This document shows positions 1-14,091 of a stretch of DNA of 64,000 bases, one piece after another. Below the pieces are notes generated by a model that searched no databases, was not told where the DNA came from, and saw only the letters and a list, made by a program, of their open reading frames with translations. The translations under genes were made by a program, and so were the position numbers. The DNA is from Acanthosoma haemorrhoidale (Eukaryota; Arthropoda; Insecta; Hemiptera; Acanthosomatidae): the NCBI GenBank assembly GCA_930367205.1, contig OV884011.1:108119139-108183138 (forward strand), in the 5' to 3' direction. How positions within the stretch are numbered: the first letter of the stretch is position 1; the number at the start of each line of letters is the position of its first letter.

Positions 1-3000
1 ATTTATACAGACCTACCTTAGCAAAATTACTTGAAAAATTGATGTACGAATCCTTCCTTCTAGACCGTTCCTTCTAAACATCAATTCGGTTCATTTAACT
101 ATCATTCCACTATGCAGAATCACACACAGTAAAACTATATCGCATCAGCTTTTGAAAGGATGTTGTATGTCACAAGGGCACGTCTCAATATCCAGCATGC
201 ATGTCACAGTTTGAAATTCAGCAGAACCTATCAGACTTAGACACAAATTCCTTCTATTTAATCCTGAAATACTATCTTGAGGATTAATTCTTTAATATTT
301 CTAGCGATCTCTAACTACCACTTGGTAAAAGCTGGTGTTCCGCATGGGTCAATACTTGCTACACTAGATTAGATTATTTACACCCACAATAATTACTGTC
401 ACTTATTTCTTTAACAATCACACTAAAACGACATAGCTATTCTGTCCCAACAGAGTGACCCAATCGATGCCTCCCTAATAATTCAAAATCCTATCCATAA
501 CTCTCTTACAAATAAATACTGTTACTAAAAATCACATTCATTATGTACTGTGGACTCAGTACCACCCTACCAATTGACAATCCACATATTCTCCGGTAAA
601 ATATCTCGAACCTACAATTAAAAAACGATTAGCACGGCTTACATACTTAATCACCATCTAAATCTGCTATACCATTTAATTGAAAGAAGCTGAGAGAACA
701 CTCAATAACAAAAGAGTAGAAAAGATATACTTACTTACTAAAATCCATTTGGACACCGAACACTGCATATAAATATACAGGTTCTATATAGAGTGAAATT
801 TTATAGAAGCTTTCATTACAAACTATTTCCGACCATTCTATCATCATCCTGTGGTACAAAATGATTGTCTCTTGACGGAACGCTCCTTGTGACTTAGAAG
901 AAGCAGGAGAAATTTGTTAAGATGACCGACCAATCCAATGGAATTGTGGGGAAGTATCATAGGGTACCTACCCTTTCATGCATCGTGCCATTTTGATTTC
1001 AGTGTGACACTATTGGTTATATTTTATCGTCATAATTTAATTAATAATAATATTCATGCTATGTAAAGTTATTTTATATGACTTATGAACTAAATTGTAT
1101 TTTTCATAGGAACTTATGAAAAATTTTCAAATTGTACTCAGCGGAATACACCAGTTTATTATATACTCATTAACTTACTGTAAAAAAACTATTTGGTACT
1201 CTTAATCAAATGAATTTCGTTTTATTTATTGCATATTTTATATATATATATTTTATAGTTATCTCGGGAATTAATAATGACCATTTCAACTGAAAAAAAA
1301 GTGGAAATTAACCGAAATATTTGTTTATTTTTATTATTTATACGGTAACTTACGGAGTTAGGTTCTTTGGGGATAGTATGTATTTTTTTCAAATTAATTT
1401 CAATTGTAATACTAGTTCCAGGATTAACGATAAAAATTGTATAATTGTATATCAAACTAAATGTTTATTTAATTAAAATGAGGGCTAGGATAATGATTTT
1501 TCTCAAGCAAACACGAGGAAAAACCACCATTATTTCATATTGACTCCTCAATATAAAATGTCAAATAAACAAACCTTCACTTTAAAGCAAATACGTGTTA
1601 TGATATTTCCCAAGACCTGGTTTAAATACCTATTTTATTGAATACACAATAAATGTAAAATTGGATATAGAAAAAATTCTGAAATGATCTTTGCAATATT
1701 AATATAGGCATAATTATAACGCCACAGTGTCTTCCTATGGTTATTAACTATATACAGTATTTCTGTAAGTTATCTTGATCTCACTGGATCAATCAACCAA
1801 TTCCTTCTTCATGACCTTAGTCACTTTTCTCTGCCAATGTCACTATTTCAAACTTTCCAACTACTATTATCAAAACAGAATGTTCCCTTTTTTTTGTTCT
1901 GATCCTTATTCAACTTTCTCCACTCTCGAATTTTTCCTACCATTTCGCTATTTTCAATATCTCTCAAGTCTTCTTGTACGAAAAAATTCTATTCCATGCC
2001 CTGACATTTTCACATCGTTTTGATAATGCTAAACCCAAAAACCTGACTCTCCCAACTTCTCTGACGCAGTCAACGAAAGAACTGTGTTGTTGTAGTCTTT
2101 GGTTTGTTTTCTGGCTAGCCAATGGGTTGTATGATCGTAAACATATAATCAATACAAAAATTTTAACCAGGTCTTAAATTTTTAACGTCTTGTTACTTTA
2201 AAGGCTCATCCAAAACCCAAAACCAGTTAGCTTGAGACTTATGAATCACCGCTCTATGATCCTCAAAAAAAAAAAAATGCTAGTTGGTCTGAAACAGCCG
2301 CGAGTCAAACCTCCGCCTTAAGGGTGGCTTTGATGAGCCGTGGATGAGGTGGGAGTAGAGAGAATAGGTGGGTAGGATGACCAAGAAGCCGAGCAACGAG
2401 AGAATCTGGTAACGAGAGATGGATGACATACCAATTTTCAAATTTATAATTACATTCAAACGAACAAACCTGCTCTTCGTAATACGATATTATTTTTAAT
2501 TTCCAATCATAAAACTAAAAACTACCTTACATTTATTACGGCCTGATCGTGTCCATTCCATTCAGTTATCCGTGATATTATCATTTTTGTAACTTGTGCT
2601 TCTGGATGGATGAGAAGCACCACGACAAACTACCATCCCGTGGGCTATAGAGCCGACAAGAGAATCAATATCGGACAAGCAGAGCTCCTCGAGCAATCAA
2701 GATAGCAGCCCCCTCCGTGGAAACGCCTAGGTCAGTTAACCGGGATAATAGGTGGGGCCCTTGGAGTCCGTGCCTTATCACGTTGCCAAGAGCCGTTCAA
2801 GAGCGGCTGTGGCTCCCTCGTCCACAGTGTCTATGTGTGGTGCTCACTAGTCTTCCTGCTGTAGGGAACAGCTGTCTGTGGCTCGGGCACAAGATTGTCA
2901 GAAAGCTCTTTCACACGCTGACAGTACCAAACAAGGGGTCAGGTAGGCTCAGAGGAGTACATTCACCTAAAGTTTCTGTCTACTACTTAACAATATATAA

Positions 3001-5100
3001 AATAACATTCATAAAAAAGAAAAAAACATCTGTCCACAAATCAGCTCATACATCGTAATTGATGAATAATAACTTAAACCACTACTATCATGCACATCCT
3101 AGAGTCTCGTAAATTTTAAAGATGGGCTTCAAATTATCACTTGAAGATGATACTTACTTTAATGAGTTACAAACAAAAAAATAAACTATCGGTCTCGTTC
3201 CTCCTGTAATAATGAATTTAATAACTTTTTGTAACTGTAGACTAATGAAGTACCAAAAAATCTTACTTAATAATATGATCAGGACGAAAAATTTGAAACG
3301 TTTTCAGTAGGTATAACAGAAACAGATTTACATTTTGATTCTTTATTAATTAATTAATGACCTTTCATTATTTTTCAAGAGTTTGATTTTATTATACAGC
3401 ATCATAAAAGAAACATCGAATGAAACTACCATCGAAAAATACCATGCCTCCCAAAAAAAACTCATGTTGAGATAAAGTTGCGACCGCGAAGTTGTCCCTT
3501 CACGGTTCTCACGGCCTGAGTTGAACACTAGATAACAGACAGAAGACGATATTATCATCAATTATTGGGAATCGATTAAGAAGAATAAGAAATCAAAATG
3601 ACAGTTTTTGTGCTGGGCTTAATTAATTTAAATGTAATAAATTTGTAATTTGTATGATAATTTGAGCTGAATAAAGAAAACAATATTCCCATGTTATTAC
3701 AATATTACACCATCAATCCAGGTATGTTTTGTGCCTACTTATGAAAAAAGGAAAAAATTGAAAATAAGAAGGTAAACGGTGGTTTTGAAACATTTCGGAT
3801 CCCTCTATTGGGTTAGTTAGCTGTCCGATTCCAAGTCCCATTTCCCCGGAGTGAAAATAAAGATAAAGCTGACATACGGACTTAGTTCTGGGCTTAATCA
3901 GGTGCTTAAAGATGCCCCGGGGAACTGTGAAGGGGACAAAGTTGTTTTTAACTGTTCTCCTTGACAGAGAGTCCCCAGGCACGGCCAGAAGTAAGATAAA
4001 ATGGCAAAGCCATTTCCCTTCTTTTTTTCTTTCTATTACTTTCAGCTTTTGCCGGTCTTACATCGCACATTTCTTTTTACTGCCGGTGAACTTTTAACTG
4101 CTTCAGGAATATTCAGGTGCGGAGTGGTAGTTGATCTAAGCATGATATGGAAGCATAAATGCTTATAAGTGTTTTATAGGTTTTTTATAATACCAAGAAA
4201 AGAAATGAAAAAAATCGACAATATTCTCGAGTAAGTGTATTATTCATACCAACTGTACTATTGACTACTTCAATTCAAATTTTCATGATAGACTGCATTA
4301 GAAACACATTCTGGAGCTTTTATATCATACAGTTTTAACTTATACATTTATTTCATCCATATATCATATATCTCTATGACAGATAGATTGTAAAAAATCA
4401 CACCAGGGGAGAAAATAAAATAATAATAAAAACCTAAGGTTATGCCTCAAAATAAAAAAATATCTTTGAAGAATGTGTTTAAATTACAAAATAATAAAAA
4501 ATGATAAAGCATTTTAAAAAACAAAAAGAAAACACAAAAAAACTAAAGAGTAAAAAAAATCACTTTTTTTAACTTATAAGTTTATCTATTTCATGACACA
4601 AGCAGCTTATAAGACTTCTTATGTCTGTTGTTGATTTTTTTGCTTCATTTGTGTGTGTGTCTAATGTTATAACCTCAACTGTGCATATAGAAAACAAACA
4701 AATTCTATCGTTAAAAGCAACAATGTTAGCAATCAAAAATAAATTATATATTCAAAATATGTCAAAATATGAACCAGTCCGATATGGTTCATTCTTTTTA
4801 CTAAAATTAAATTGTTTTTAAAAAATACGACTCATAAATGATAAATAATGAACAAAATATTAAAAAACACAATAACACATTAATCTCATGGCTACTCACG
4901 AGATTCATGGTGTGAAAAAAGTTACAAAACTTAAAATAATTTGTATTAATTCTGACTTTGAAATAGTTTGTCAACCTCTATAGACTTCCCTCTACGACTG
5001 GCTTTATCTAGGATGTATGAATGGGGTAGATTTCTTACCATATGTATGTTTATTATTTCTTCTTTTTTAATTATATTTGCTTGAGTTTTTTATCATATGA
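1..5100. other. AT-rich non-coding stretch
   Basis: No gene is recognisable. Reading frames here are short (at most about 113 codons) and of simple composition, and none carries a known motif. A less AT-rich patch around 2,300-2,960 holds the longest frame, but it shows no domain and no match to the repeats elsewhere in the window. Poly-A and poly-T runs are frequent. Confidence 0.6.
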
Positions 5101-5111
5101 CTTTTCATTTT

Positions 5112-5167
5112 ATCAACTGAAGATGCTTTACATATTTCAGCTTAGAGCTGTCGAAAACATTATTGGT
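5112..5167 (+). repeat. Hammerhead-ribozyme-like repeat, copy 1 (possibly Penelope-like element tail)
   Basis: The segment has the order of a minimal type I hammerhead. It starts with a 5-nt strand ATCAA, then the CTGAAGA core (5117-5123, fits CUGANGA). A segment with a CAGC/GCTG hairpin follows (about 5138-5150), then GAAA (5153-5156), a 6-nt spacer ending in TA, and TTGGT, which pairs with ATCAA with one wobble. A conserved TTGTGGA occurs about 15 nt further on. The upstream 25 bases resemble those of the copy at 51.6 kb. Penelope-like retroelements of arthropods are known to carry such ribozymes; assignment to that class is inference. An ~11-nt insertion in stem II and an unpaired T after the core make activity doubtful. 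Confidence 0.45.
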
Positions 5168-7690
5168 TAGTAAATACCATATTGTGGAAAAACAGAAGAT
5201 TTCTTTAACCATGATTACAACTCACTTACTATGAAGGTATAATAATAACTTACAAATCAATACATATATGTAAAATATTGAAGAAACCAACATTCTTATG
5301 TCCACCTCTAACGAAAAGGCTTATTAACTCGAACAAAGACTGACCAATTATCAGTCATGAGAATTAATAATATTAATTTAAAAGATAATATAAAAAACTG
5401 CGTAAAAATTTTATTTTTGTAAATGTCTTAAAATTTCTGCGTAAAAGTAATTTAAATTTCTAGCACCAGCCTTATAATTTTGTATTTTTTTTTTTTCATC
5501 AGCGTTATTTTTTATTTACACATCATGTGCTCGTACCCAACAGAATTAAAGAGGTGATAATATTTTATCTTGCTTAATAAAATTGAGAATTATAGTTCTT
5601 CAGCAGGCTAAATAGATAATAATCATCTTAGAATGCCAAAATGGGCCAATACTTCTCAGGATACTGTGTCACATACGGACTGAGTCGTGCCTATTTAAGT
5701 TTATCGGCGACAGTTGCCACAATGATGAAGAAGGCGCGTGCTGGCTCACAGATACACGCGTGTGTGCATCCTCTCATGTCTATTAGCAGCTATAAATGTC
5801 GGGACCATGTAATTTTATTAATGGGCCCTAGGTGCCAATTGTTAACTGATCAATACCGACACAGCAGACCTCTCTGCCACCAATAATTATATCAGGATAC
5901 CATGTAATTTTTCAGGGGTGAAATTTATTAAACCTGAATTTATCGATGTCTGGCATTGATAAAATCGATAAATTTATGAATATGTACAGCAATTGTATAT
6001 GCCACACTATCTGTGACTATAAAGAATTTTATTTATTTAAATAAACTAATAGGGTAAATGAAAAAAAATAAATAAACGTGGAAACTTGTGGTCCCAAATA
6101 CTAAAACTTTAAGATTTCTCAAGGTCACAACTCTGTGACTACTTAAGGTTTAAAGTTCTGCATTCTTCCCCATTGTTAAGAAAATATTACAGGCAATAAC
6201 CTTTAAAAAAAAATAAGTTAAAAGAAAATCATAAGACAAAGGTTGAATATGGTGTTGACTAATAAATACATGAACATGAAATGTATTGCCGTCACCATAA
6301 TACACGAGTGAGTAGCATTAATTAATTAACTATATTTTAATAAAGTAAATGTTTTGATAATTTGGCGTAGATTATCAAATAATAGACCTTAACGTCTTGA
6401 TTTACAATTTGTAATAAATTCACATATTCACACACATTCACATACAATATGTCTTTATTACAAATAAATTGTAGATTAAGATCTCAAAGTCCTGTATGTG
6501 GATATAATATGCAGTTTGTTGAATCTCCATATATTATATATAATTACGTAAACTATTAAAATTATGATCAAGAATAGGTTCACAATTTTTTGCAGCTTCA
6601 GTCACATTTAAAAGGGGATTTTTCAGGTTGGTTTCACTTGATGCCTCAGAGACTCTAAAAAAAAATGAGTAAATGTATAATACTATATATACATATTAAT
6701 ATGCACACAATTACAAGTAGACTATTATCAAAAAACAAGTATTTTGAACTTAAACAAAATCGTTTTTGCAACTATAACAAAAAACAGAACTCATGAATCT
6801 CTCTTAACTAGAATTTATTTTTGCTAGTTACTTTTTTTTTATATGTTTTAAAGAAAACAATGAATTATTTTTATAACATTTTTTTTTTACAATCATGTAA
6901 TCCGATTTTATGAAACTAAAGTAGATTTTAATCATTTATCTATCGAGATTGTTTCTTACCTTTCTACGCCATTCACTCTGTTTAAAATATAAAATTTAAT
7001 TTTTTAATCTGTGAAAAAACATCTTCTTCGGGTAATTTTTTCAATTCCTTATAAATAAGTGTCTTTAATTTGTGTATGTATATATATTTTTATCATTTTT
7101 TCATTTCTTATATCATTTTATTTTTATGTTTTTATTTTTAGACTGTAAACATAAACTGGGAATGGGAATGGAATGATACAATCAAAAAATAAATGTTTGT
7201 TCATAAATAACATAGTAATAAAGATATTATTATTAATAAAAAATATAGGGGAGATACTGATCCTTAAACCAATTATACCCGAAATAATTATAATTTTTAT
7301 AGTGTCTTTATGCCCCATAAAAAAACAATAAAGGCACTGTTCCGTCGCAAGGCACTCCTGCTCAATGACTGAACACTAATCAGCAGAGCAGCCCCTAGCG
7401 GCCAGGTGAAACCTGAGAACAGCCCTCTCGAAGAAGACAGCACCTTGGATACATCCCTAGAAGTCCTGGAGGCTCCAGTGGCCCTTGGTTTCCGAGAAAA
7501 GTCTGGCACTATCTGGGCTGGTCATCTGTCCCTAATCCCCCCTATCTGATCCTCTTGTCAATTGGCTGGGGCTCATTACCGCGTTGGGTCTCTTCGCCGT
7601 TCCACCAGATCCAGCTTGCTATATGTGACGTACCCCAGTCTCAACTTCCACAGTATTTGTCTATGTTCGAGCGTTGCCAAAGATGTGCAC
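5168..7690. other. AT-rich non-coding stretch
   Basis: No gene or known repeat is recognisable. A slightly GC-richer patch at 7,320-7,620 contains a 70-codon minus-strand frame without motifs. The rest is AT-rich with homopolymer runs. Confidence 0.55.
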
Positions 7691-7699
7691 CCTGCGCAT

Positions 7700-8298
7700 T
7701 GGGTTTACCTATAAACTACTGTTAGACAGCAATTACACAGACAGGTTTGTCAGTATGTAAGTGAAATTATCCAAGAGTACGTGACTCTTTTGCACTATTC
7801 ATAAGCGAAAATTTCATCAGTATTAACAAAAATGTTACCCTCCAGGATAATGCGCGACCTCATGTGGTTTGTTTTGCAATACCTCTTTACCAGTAATTAA
7901 TAATGATATGGTAAAGGGACGTTTAGGTGGCCAGCCTGATTTAAACCCTATAGATCTCATGTGGAACACTACGAGCTTGGCAGACACGTAAGTCGCAGAC
8001 AGAAGTTAAGCACTTCTTTAGTAGAGACATGAGAGGATATAACTCAAGAAATTGCAGGAAACCTGACAAAAAGCGTGCGTAGACGATTTGAGGCCGTGAT
8101 TCAAGCCAGAGGAGAAATTAACCGGCACTAAAACGTATTTTTTTCCGTGTTCAGAAATTTCTGTATAATTTTTTTGAGTATTTATTGGAGTTTTCCTTTA
8201 TATGTATAGCCTTTTATCACTGAAAAGATTTAATATTATTTAAAAAAGAGTTGAAATTTTGTCTAAGTGCGCCACTTTTTTGTGTGGATCAGTGTAGT
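7700..8298 (+). mobile_element. Tc1-type DNA transposon remnant (3' half of transposase plus right inverted-repeat end)
   Basis: Broken plus-strand frames match the C-terminal half of a Tc1-family transposase, the enzyme that cuts and pastes the element at TA sites. LQDNARPHV (about 7,838-7,864) holds the second catalytic Asp. PDLNPIDLMWN (about 7,935-7,967) is the block that normally reads NPIE, so the third catalytic acidic residue is Asp instead of Glu. The two lie about 35 codons apart, as expected for the DD34E group. VRRRFEAVIQARG near 8,070-8,120 matches the family C-terminus. Frameshifts and stops separate the blocks. The element ends with a likely right terminal repeat reading GTGGATCAGTGTA at about 8,284-8,296. 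I found no matching left end, so it is 5'-truncated. Confidence 0.8.
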
Positions 8299-11200
8299 TA
8301 ATACAATAGTAACAAGGATGAAGCATAACTGGTATTGAGAATGGTGACTAGAAAAGAGAATAGAGCTATAAGATAGCGGTCGGATGCTGGGGACCTTTTG
8401 GAAGGAGTGTAAAGTTCGGAAAAACAGGATCTTGTGCCCGGTTACATATTCTTGTTGTTATAATTAAGTAAAACAAGGGACTAGAATTTAACACTATTGA
8501 CCTGGATCTCGATAACAGCTAAAGACGTATTTGGCTTTCTTATCACTCAATAGTTTTTCGCTGGTTTAGGCATTAGTCAGTTCGTAGTATTCAGTGTATG
8601 TAAGATTTACCAAGTTGTAACTTCAGTTGTTCCAACTAAATGTCATAAAACAGTTTTATTATCTTTCCACAACTTATAATTTCTCCTTTGATGAAATAGC
8701 GTTCGACAGCTCTAAGCTGTCATCTTCAGTTACCTCCAATTGGTTATGTGGGATATATACCTCATTTAAAACAGTAGTATATAATTTTTTTAATCTATTC
8801 AACTAAGGATGCTCCACGCTCCTCACTTTACGACCCGAGAGCGCTATAACGTTAAAGAAGAAGCTATAAGTTGTGGTAAGGCAATAAAACTGTTTTATAA
8901 TTATACCATTCCACAGTCCGGCAGTAATTTTTACAACTAAATGTTATTAGTTTAGAAAATTCTTTTCGGCATTTAGTAAAAATGGTTATAACTTGTTTGC
9001 ATTGGTCGAGATGTACATTACATTTTTGAAACGTTTTGTGTACATGCATACGAGTAGCCATGTCCTGCTATGGATTAACTAAGTCTGCTCTTTAGTCTTA
9101 TATATTGATGTACTTAATTCATTTGTTTTAATTTTGAAGTGGATCCTTGAATACGCATGCTTGATATAAAGAAGTCACTTCATCATTACACCTTTGCAAT
9201 GTTCTCCTTCTCTTAATAGTTTTGATAGATGAATCAACCCAATATTATGGTTGATATTACAATGACCGATCCGATAGCGTTGAACCACATTCAGGTAATG
9301 TGAGAGCGAGTGGTAGGTAAGCCGGGAAGCCGAAGCTACACGTGTACCAAATGGTACCAGGGCATTGTGCGATGGTATCTTGCGCAAGAGGCTACGATAG
9401 CCATCGGCTGAGAGGACGCAGTGTTGGTCAACAAACACTGATGGCCAGATAGCGGCACTCAGATCCTTGCGCGGCCCCGCTCCTCTTGTGGATTAGTCTT
9501 CGGGCCAAGTGTTTTCTTTAGCAAATGGCGAGCGCTGTATTCCTGGCTCAGGCTTTTCTCGTCTTATCTCCTATCTCTATGTATCTCTCAGTGCGTCCAG
9601 AGCACTAGTGGCCACTTACGTCACACAAGATGGTCGCTCTTCTGTGGCGGGGGGGGGGGAGTGGACAAAAATAGAGAATTTGTGGACTCATGCAAAGCTG
9701 ATTTTTTATGTATACAATACTCTCAGCTGCTCCTTTTTGAATACACCGACCTATCCACACTACGGCTTTTTTTGGTCATCAGCCAAATTTTTAAGTTCTG
9801 TAATTACACGTAATGTCTTTAAAAATCAATATCCAACTGGTTATTCATTCCAACTTTATAACGCATGACGTTATAAACTAATCCTATTCTCTCCTGGGTC
9901 TTCAATTAAGCTAAGAAGCTTAAATTAAAGATTTACATCATCGGCCTTTTTTCATCACCTCATGTGAAGTTTAAAGTTACATAAATTACAATTTTTTAAT
10001 TGTAGTAGTAGTTGACTCTTATACGATGGTTATAAAACCATACCATTATGTTGTCGCCTGGGCATGTCGGTCAGTTTCTCTTTGTCTAAAAATTAATTAA
10101 TTACTATTAAAAAAATTGTGGTAGTTTTCTTGCAAACATGGGTGGAATAGGTTTAATGATTTTTAAACGAAAACTCCGCTTAAAAATCTTATCAAATATT
10201 TGTACATAATTAGTCATTACTGATAACGTAATGATGAAATTATTATTGACAACGCCAAGTACAGAAGAATTTTTGTTTTCGATAGTAATTCACTGATGAG
10301 TTGAAGTTGAGCTGCGGTATTCGTTTTTGTAAAATTGTATACCCCAATTACTTACTATAATTTTAACGAAGTTTGATTAATACCCTTGAGGTGTTCAAAA
10401 TAACAGCTACCCCACGAAAAAATGTCTCCGATCATGAATCAATCATTTATTATAAATCGAAAATAAACCTTTGAAGTGTATTAATTTAGGTCTAGAATTT
10501 CGGATTGATAATATGCTTTTAAGTGTTTGTATTTTAATGGACTATAATTACATAAAGAGACGACATTAAAATCGTTTTCAAAGCTATAACAAAGTCATAA
10601 AATGTGTGATTTATCATAGATTATAGATTCACGTTACTTTAATTTTATTTTATACATTTATTATTATTTAATTCTTTTGTTAGCATACATTTTAATAGCA
10701 TAATTAATGCCTTCTGGGGTTCATAATTATTATTACATTTATACAATATTACGTTTTCTAAACCTGCCAGTACTAAATACTAGTACTGTGTATCCCACAT
10801 TATCTCAGGACATAAAGAGCATTGATGCAAGTGCGGCGATATCTGGTATATCGCAAACAGACACGCCATCTACGGAGGCATGCCACCTGAGCTGATGGTA
10901 TCAAGCGCATATCTGGTCTTTCTTTTTATCATTCTTAGCCATCCTATCTCTCCTTCATCTTGTATCATTTGTCCTACAAGCAATTGCTACTTATATCGTT
11001 GCCTACCTCTTCTTGAGTGAGGCATGAGGCGTGTATCGTGTTGCACGAAAAGAGGCACCGTTCGAAGCCTTTAGATCTCACAATACCCAGTCGTGTTAAG
11101 TTTATTAGCATCAGGTTGTGAAAATATGTTACATAGTTTGTAATAAACTCTTTAATTGTCGTCATTCCGATTTTTTAGGTGGATTTGACTTTTGCTGACC

Positions 11201-14079
11201 AACCATTCAGCCAGAATATTCAGAAAACATAGTTCTGAAATCACTCTAGCTTATTGAAAGCAGTAAGGATAGTTAAAGTTTATGTAGGCCTTTTTCTGGT
11301 TGTGAGTGGTTATAAGTGTTTGAGTTTAGACGCGGCTGCGAGAGTCATCGCTGAATGCAAGATAATGTTCAGTCAAAGGCATTTGATATGTCTATCTTTG
11401 TCTGTACTAGGTTTGTATTTTAAAGAGTATTAGACTTGAAACTTCCTGAGACCGAACACTTCTGCTTCTACTACTACTTCCTATTGGCAGTATAGGTATT
11501 TTGCACCACACCAGGAAATATGCTGATAACGGCAAATTAAAAAAAAAAATAACTAAAGAAGAATGGTGATAACTTCTAAAATGTATGTAGCCCCTAATAT
11601 GCGATTTAAAGCTCTAATTTTTCTCACGTTACGAAGGGCTCATTAAAGACGGCCATGTTCGGGTATCAATGACCCCTGTGCTTGACACGCCCTTAAAAAA
11701 AAAATGACGAGCTATTGATCAACTGGTACTTATATGTTTTTTCAAAAAATACGATTTGTACAATTAATTAATACAACGATATATTTAAAATAATTGCGAA
11801 CATTTTCGATACAATGCGACAAAAAAATGATGAGGCTACTGATTTATGGATTAACTAGTAACAATAGCCCAATTTCCTTCGGATGTGATTCAGACGCTAA
11901 CTATACCTTCCGAAGTTGATACAATGAGCCCACGGACTCCTTATCGACAACCAGCACAGGTTCCTCAGAGCTCTGTGTTATCTCAGAGTCAGTCCCCGGA
12001 CAGGACTCGATGCTCCTCCACTTCCTTACAAGGCTATACAGCCATGGTTATATGATCCATTCATATGCACACCGCGAGGAAGGTATTCCCGGCTAATGAG
12101 CGCTATCGGAGGCAGGGATCCTGCCGCTTCGGCATCAGCTGTTTGGCTTAAGGATTCCCAGTCAGTCGGCAGATCATATCTACACAGCGTCCAGAATCCT
12201 TATTGCCATGTCACATTTGGATCCCGGCCAAATGTACCTCTCTTAGCTCTCTCTGATATTTACGAGTTAATATTTTACTTCCCAAATTTGTTCATTCTGC
12301 CAGCGCTGCTTTGATGAACATTTGTTTCCCCCTTCTATTGAATTGTTCTTCTTTAAAAGTAACTCTTCTTCAAAACCGGTCCATGATTGTTTTATTTCAT
12401 TTACGTGGGTGTGCGTATCAAAATTAGGTATCTAAAAATATTTTAGGGCGGGCCATCATTATTCAATCATTTTGTTGTTTATTGGATATCATATATCGTA
12501 TAGTGACCGAGCTGAAAGCAATATAAGAATGACAATAATTTATTCATGACACACAACCATCGTTTCTGTTTAGTGGTCAAATTCGTGTAATACTAACTAT
12601 AGTCTAATTACTGAGTAGAAAATTACTGAGCATTGATAACTTTTCTGGATTTGTATCCGTCAAATATTTAACATATACAGAATCATCGTTTGTACACAAC
12701 TTGTTTTTTCCCTGAGGGCTTTAATGTTTGGAAAATCACTATAGCAGACCGTAGAAAAAAAAGTTTCAGTTTATTATGTATTCAACCCATGATATATAAA
12801 TATCACACACTCATATATAATTGGATATAAATAGATAACGTGCTCTTAGGTTCCTTTCCGACCATTTATACTAGCTTACTTATTCCGTCCGTAACCCATC
12901 TCTATTGATTATGATTCTTATGGGGCCCTGCTGAAACCTAATACCTATCCTTCTATAAGGATTACCTGAATCATCTTCAGTCTGTATTCATAGGTATTAC
13001 GATAAGATAGTAAATACTGATATTATTTTTTATGTTGAGCTAATATGCCGAAGTAAATTGTCTACCAGTGATAAAGATGTTCCAAAATTTCTCAAAGCTG
13101 AGATTTTTGGATTACGCCACTGTCCTCAGCAGGTGCTGTGAAATGGAGTTCCCATAAGAGCGAGCACAGATCGGGGCAGATGAAGGGCAGGCAGGTGATG
13201 TCCAGTGACAACTTGATGCTCGCACCCACAAACCATGCCCTTCAACAACAAAAAACAAACAGATCTTGGTGGAGCTGCTCTAGGGCGCACCTGAATCTTG
13301 ATCTGCCTATCTGATTGCGGTTGTTGGGCCCCTCAGGCCTCAACCCTCGGCAGGAATTCTTGTCGTTCTCACCCATCGCGTAGCCATAAACACAGCACTT
13401 TATGTAGGTAGGAGACATGTTGAAACAGGGGATAATGAGTCAGCCGAGGGAGAAACAAAGACATTTGTATTGGCAGGGCAGGCTGAAAATATTGAATTTA
13501 TTAACCACATTCCATTAGAACGAGATCCTTAGTTTCTTTCCAGCCAGTCACAATAATACATTTGTAAGTGGTGTCGTAAAGTTTATTTATTCACATTCAT
13601 ATTTCGGATCAAATCAACTGAACTGAATGTTCATGCTATGAGTTTTATCCAGCCAGCAAACAAATATTAGAGATTGTTTATTTTTCTGTATGGAACATAG
13701 ATTGATTATCAAATGTTTATCAATTAAAATGTTATATCTATGTAATTGAAAAATAATATTTTGCTATTAAACCATTGGAGGATTTTGGGATTGATCGACA
13801 GACAGATCTATCAGTGAGAGTATAAGTGTGATTTAAATAGATATTTGTTGCATCGTTTGGTCCAATATATTGTTAAAATGCCGGAGAACCACGACTCTAA
13901 GCTCAAGTAAAATAATGTATTTAATTGAATGGAATTGATCTGGGATGCCCTTTAATTATTCAAATTATTTGCTTTGATTATTGTATCTACCTCTGAGTGT
14001 ACTTCGTTGGCCCAAAGTTATAATAAAATAAAATTGATTAATATTGAACTGATTTGATTTTTGTCTTAATTAATTCTTT
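8299..14079. other. Non-coding stretch with scattered GC-richer patches
   Basis: Apart from the hammerhead-like repeat at 8.7 kb, nothing is assignable. A patch at 9,300-9,700 has frames of 87 and 119 codons on opposite strands and ends in a G run; another lies at 11,880-12,260. Neither shows recognisable domains, signal peptides or repeats. A stretch at 8,880-8,960 shares phrases with 8,610-8,680 (ACAACTAAATG and a CCACA motif after a T-rich run) and may be more of the same retroelement tail. Confidence 0.5.
8702..8735 (-). repeat. Hammerhead-like repeat, copy 2 (degenerate)
   Basis: Read on the minus strand it has the CTGAAGA core (8723-8729), then a perfect 6-bp hairpin GACAGC/GCTGTC with a 5-nt loop (8705-8721), then GAAC in place of GAAA. 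Downstream on the minus strand a TTGTGGAAA motif occurs near 8,665-8,673, as in copy 1. The outer stem does not pair well, so this copy is probably dead. It belongs to the same family as the copies at 5.1, 51.6 and 62.4 kb. Confidence 0.45.
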
Positions 14080-14091
14080 AATTGATTTAAC

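Noticed and set aside
9509..9868. 119-codon plus-strand frame in a GC-richer patch
   Set aside because: No recognisable motif. It runs through a G homopolymer and its second half is AT-driven.
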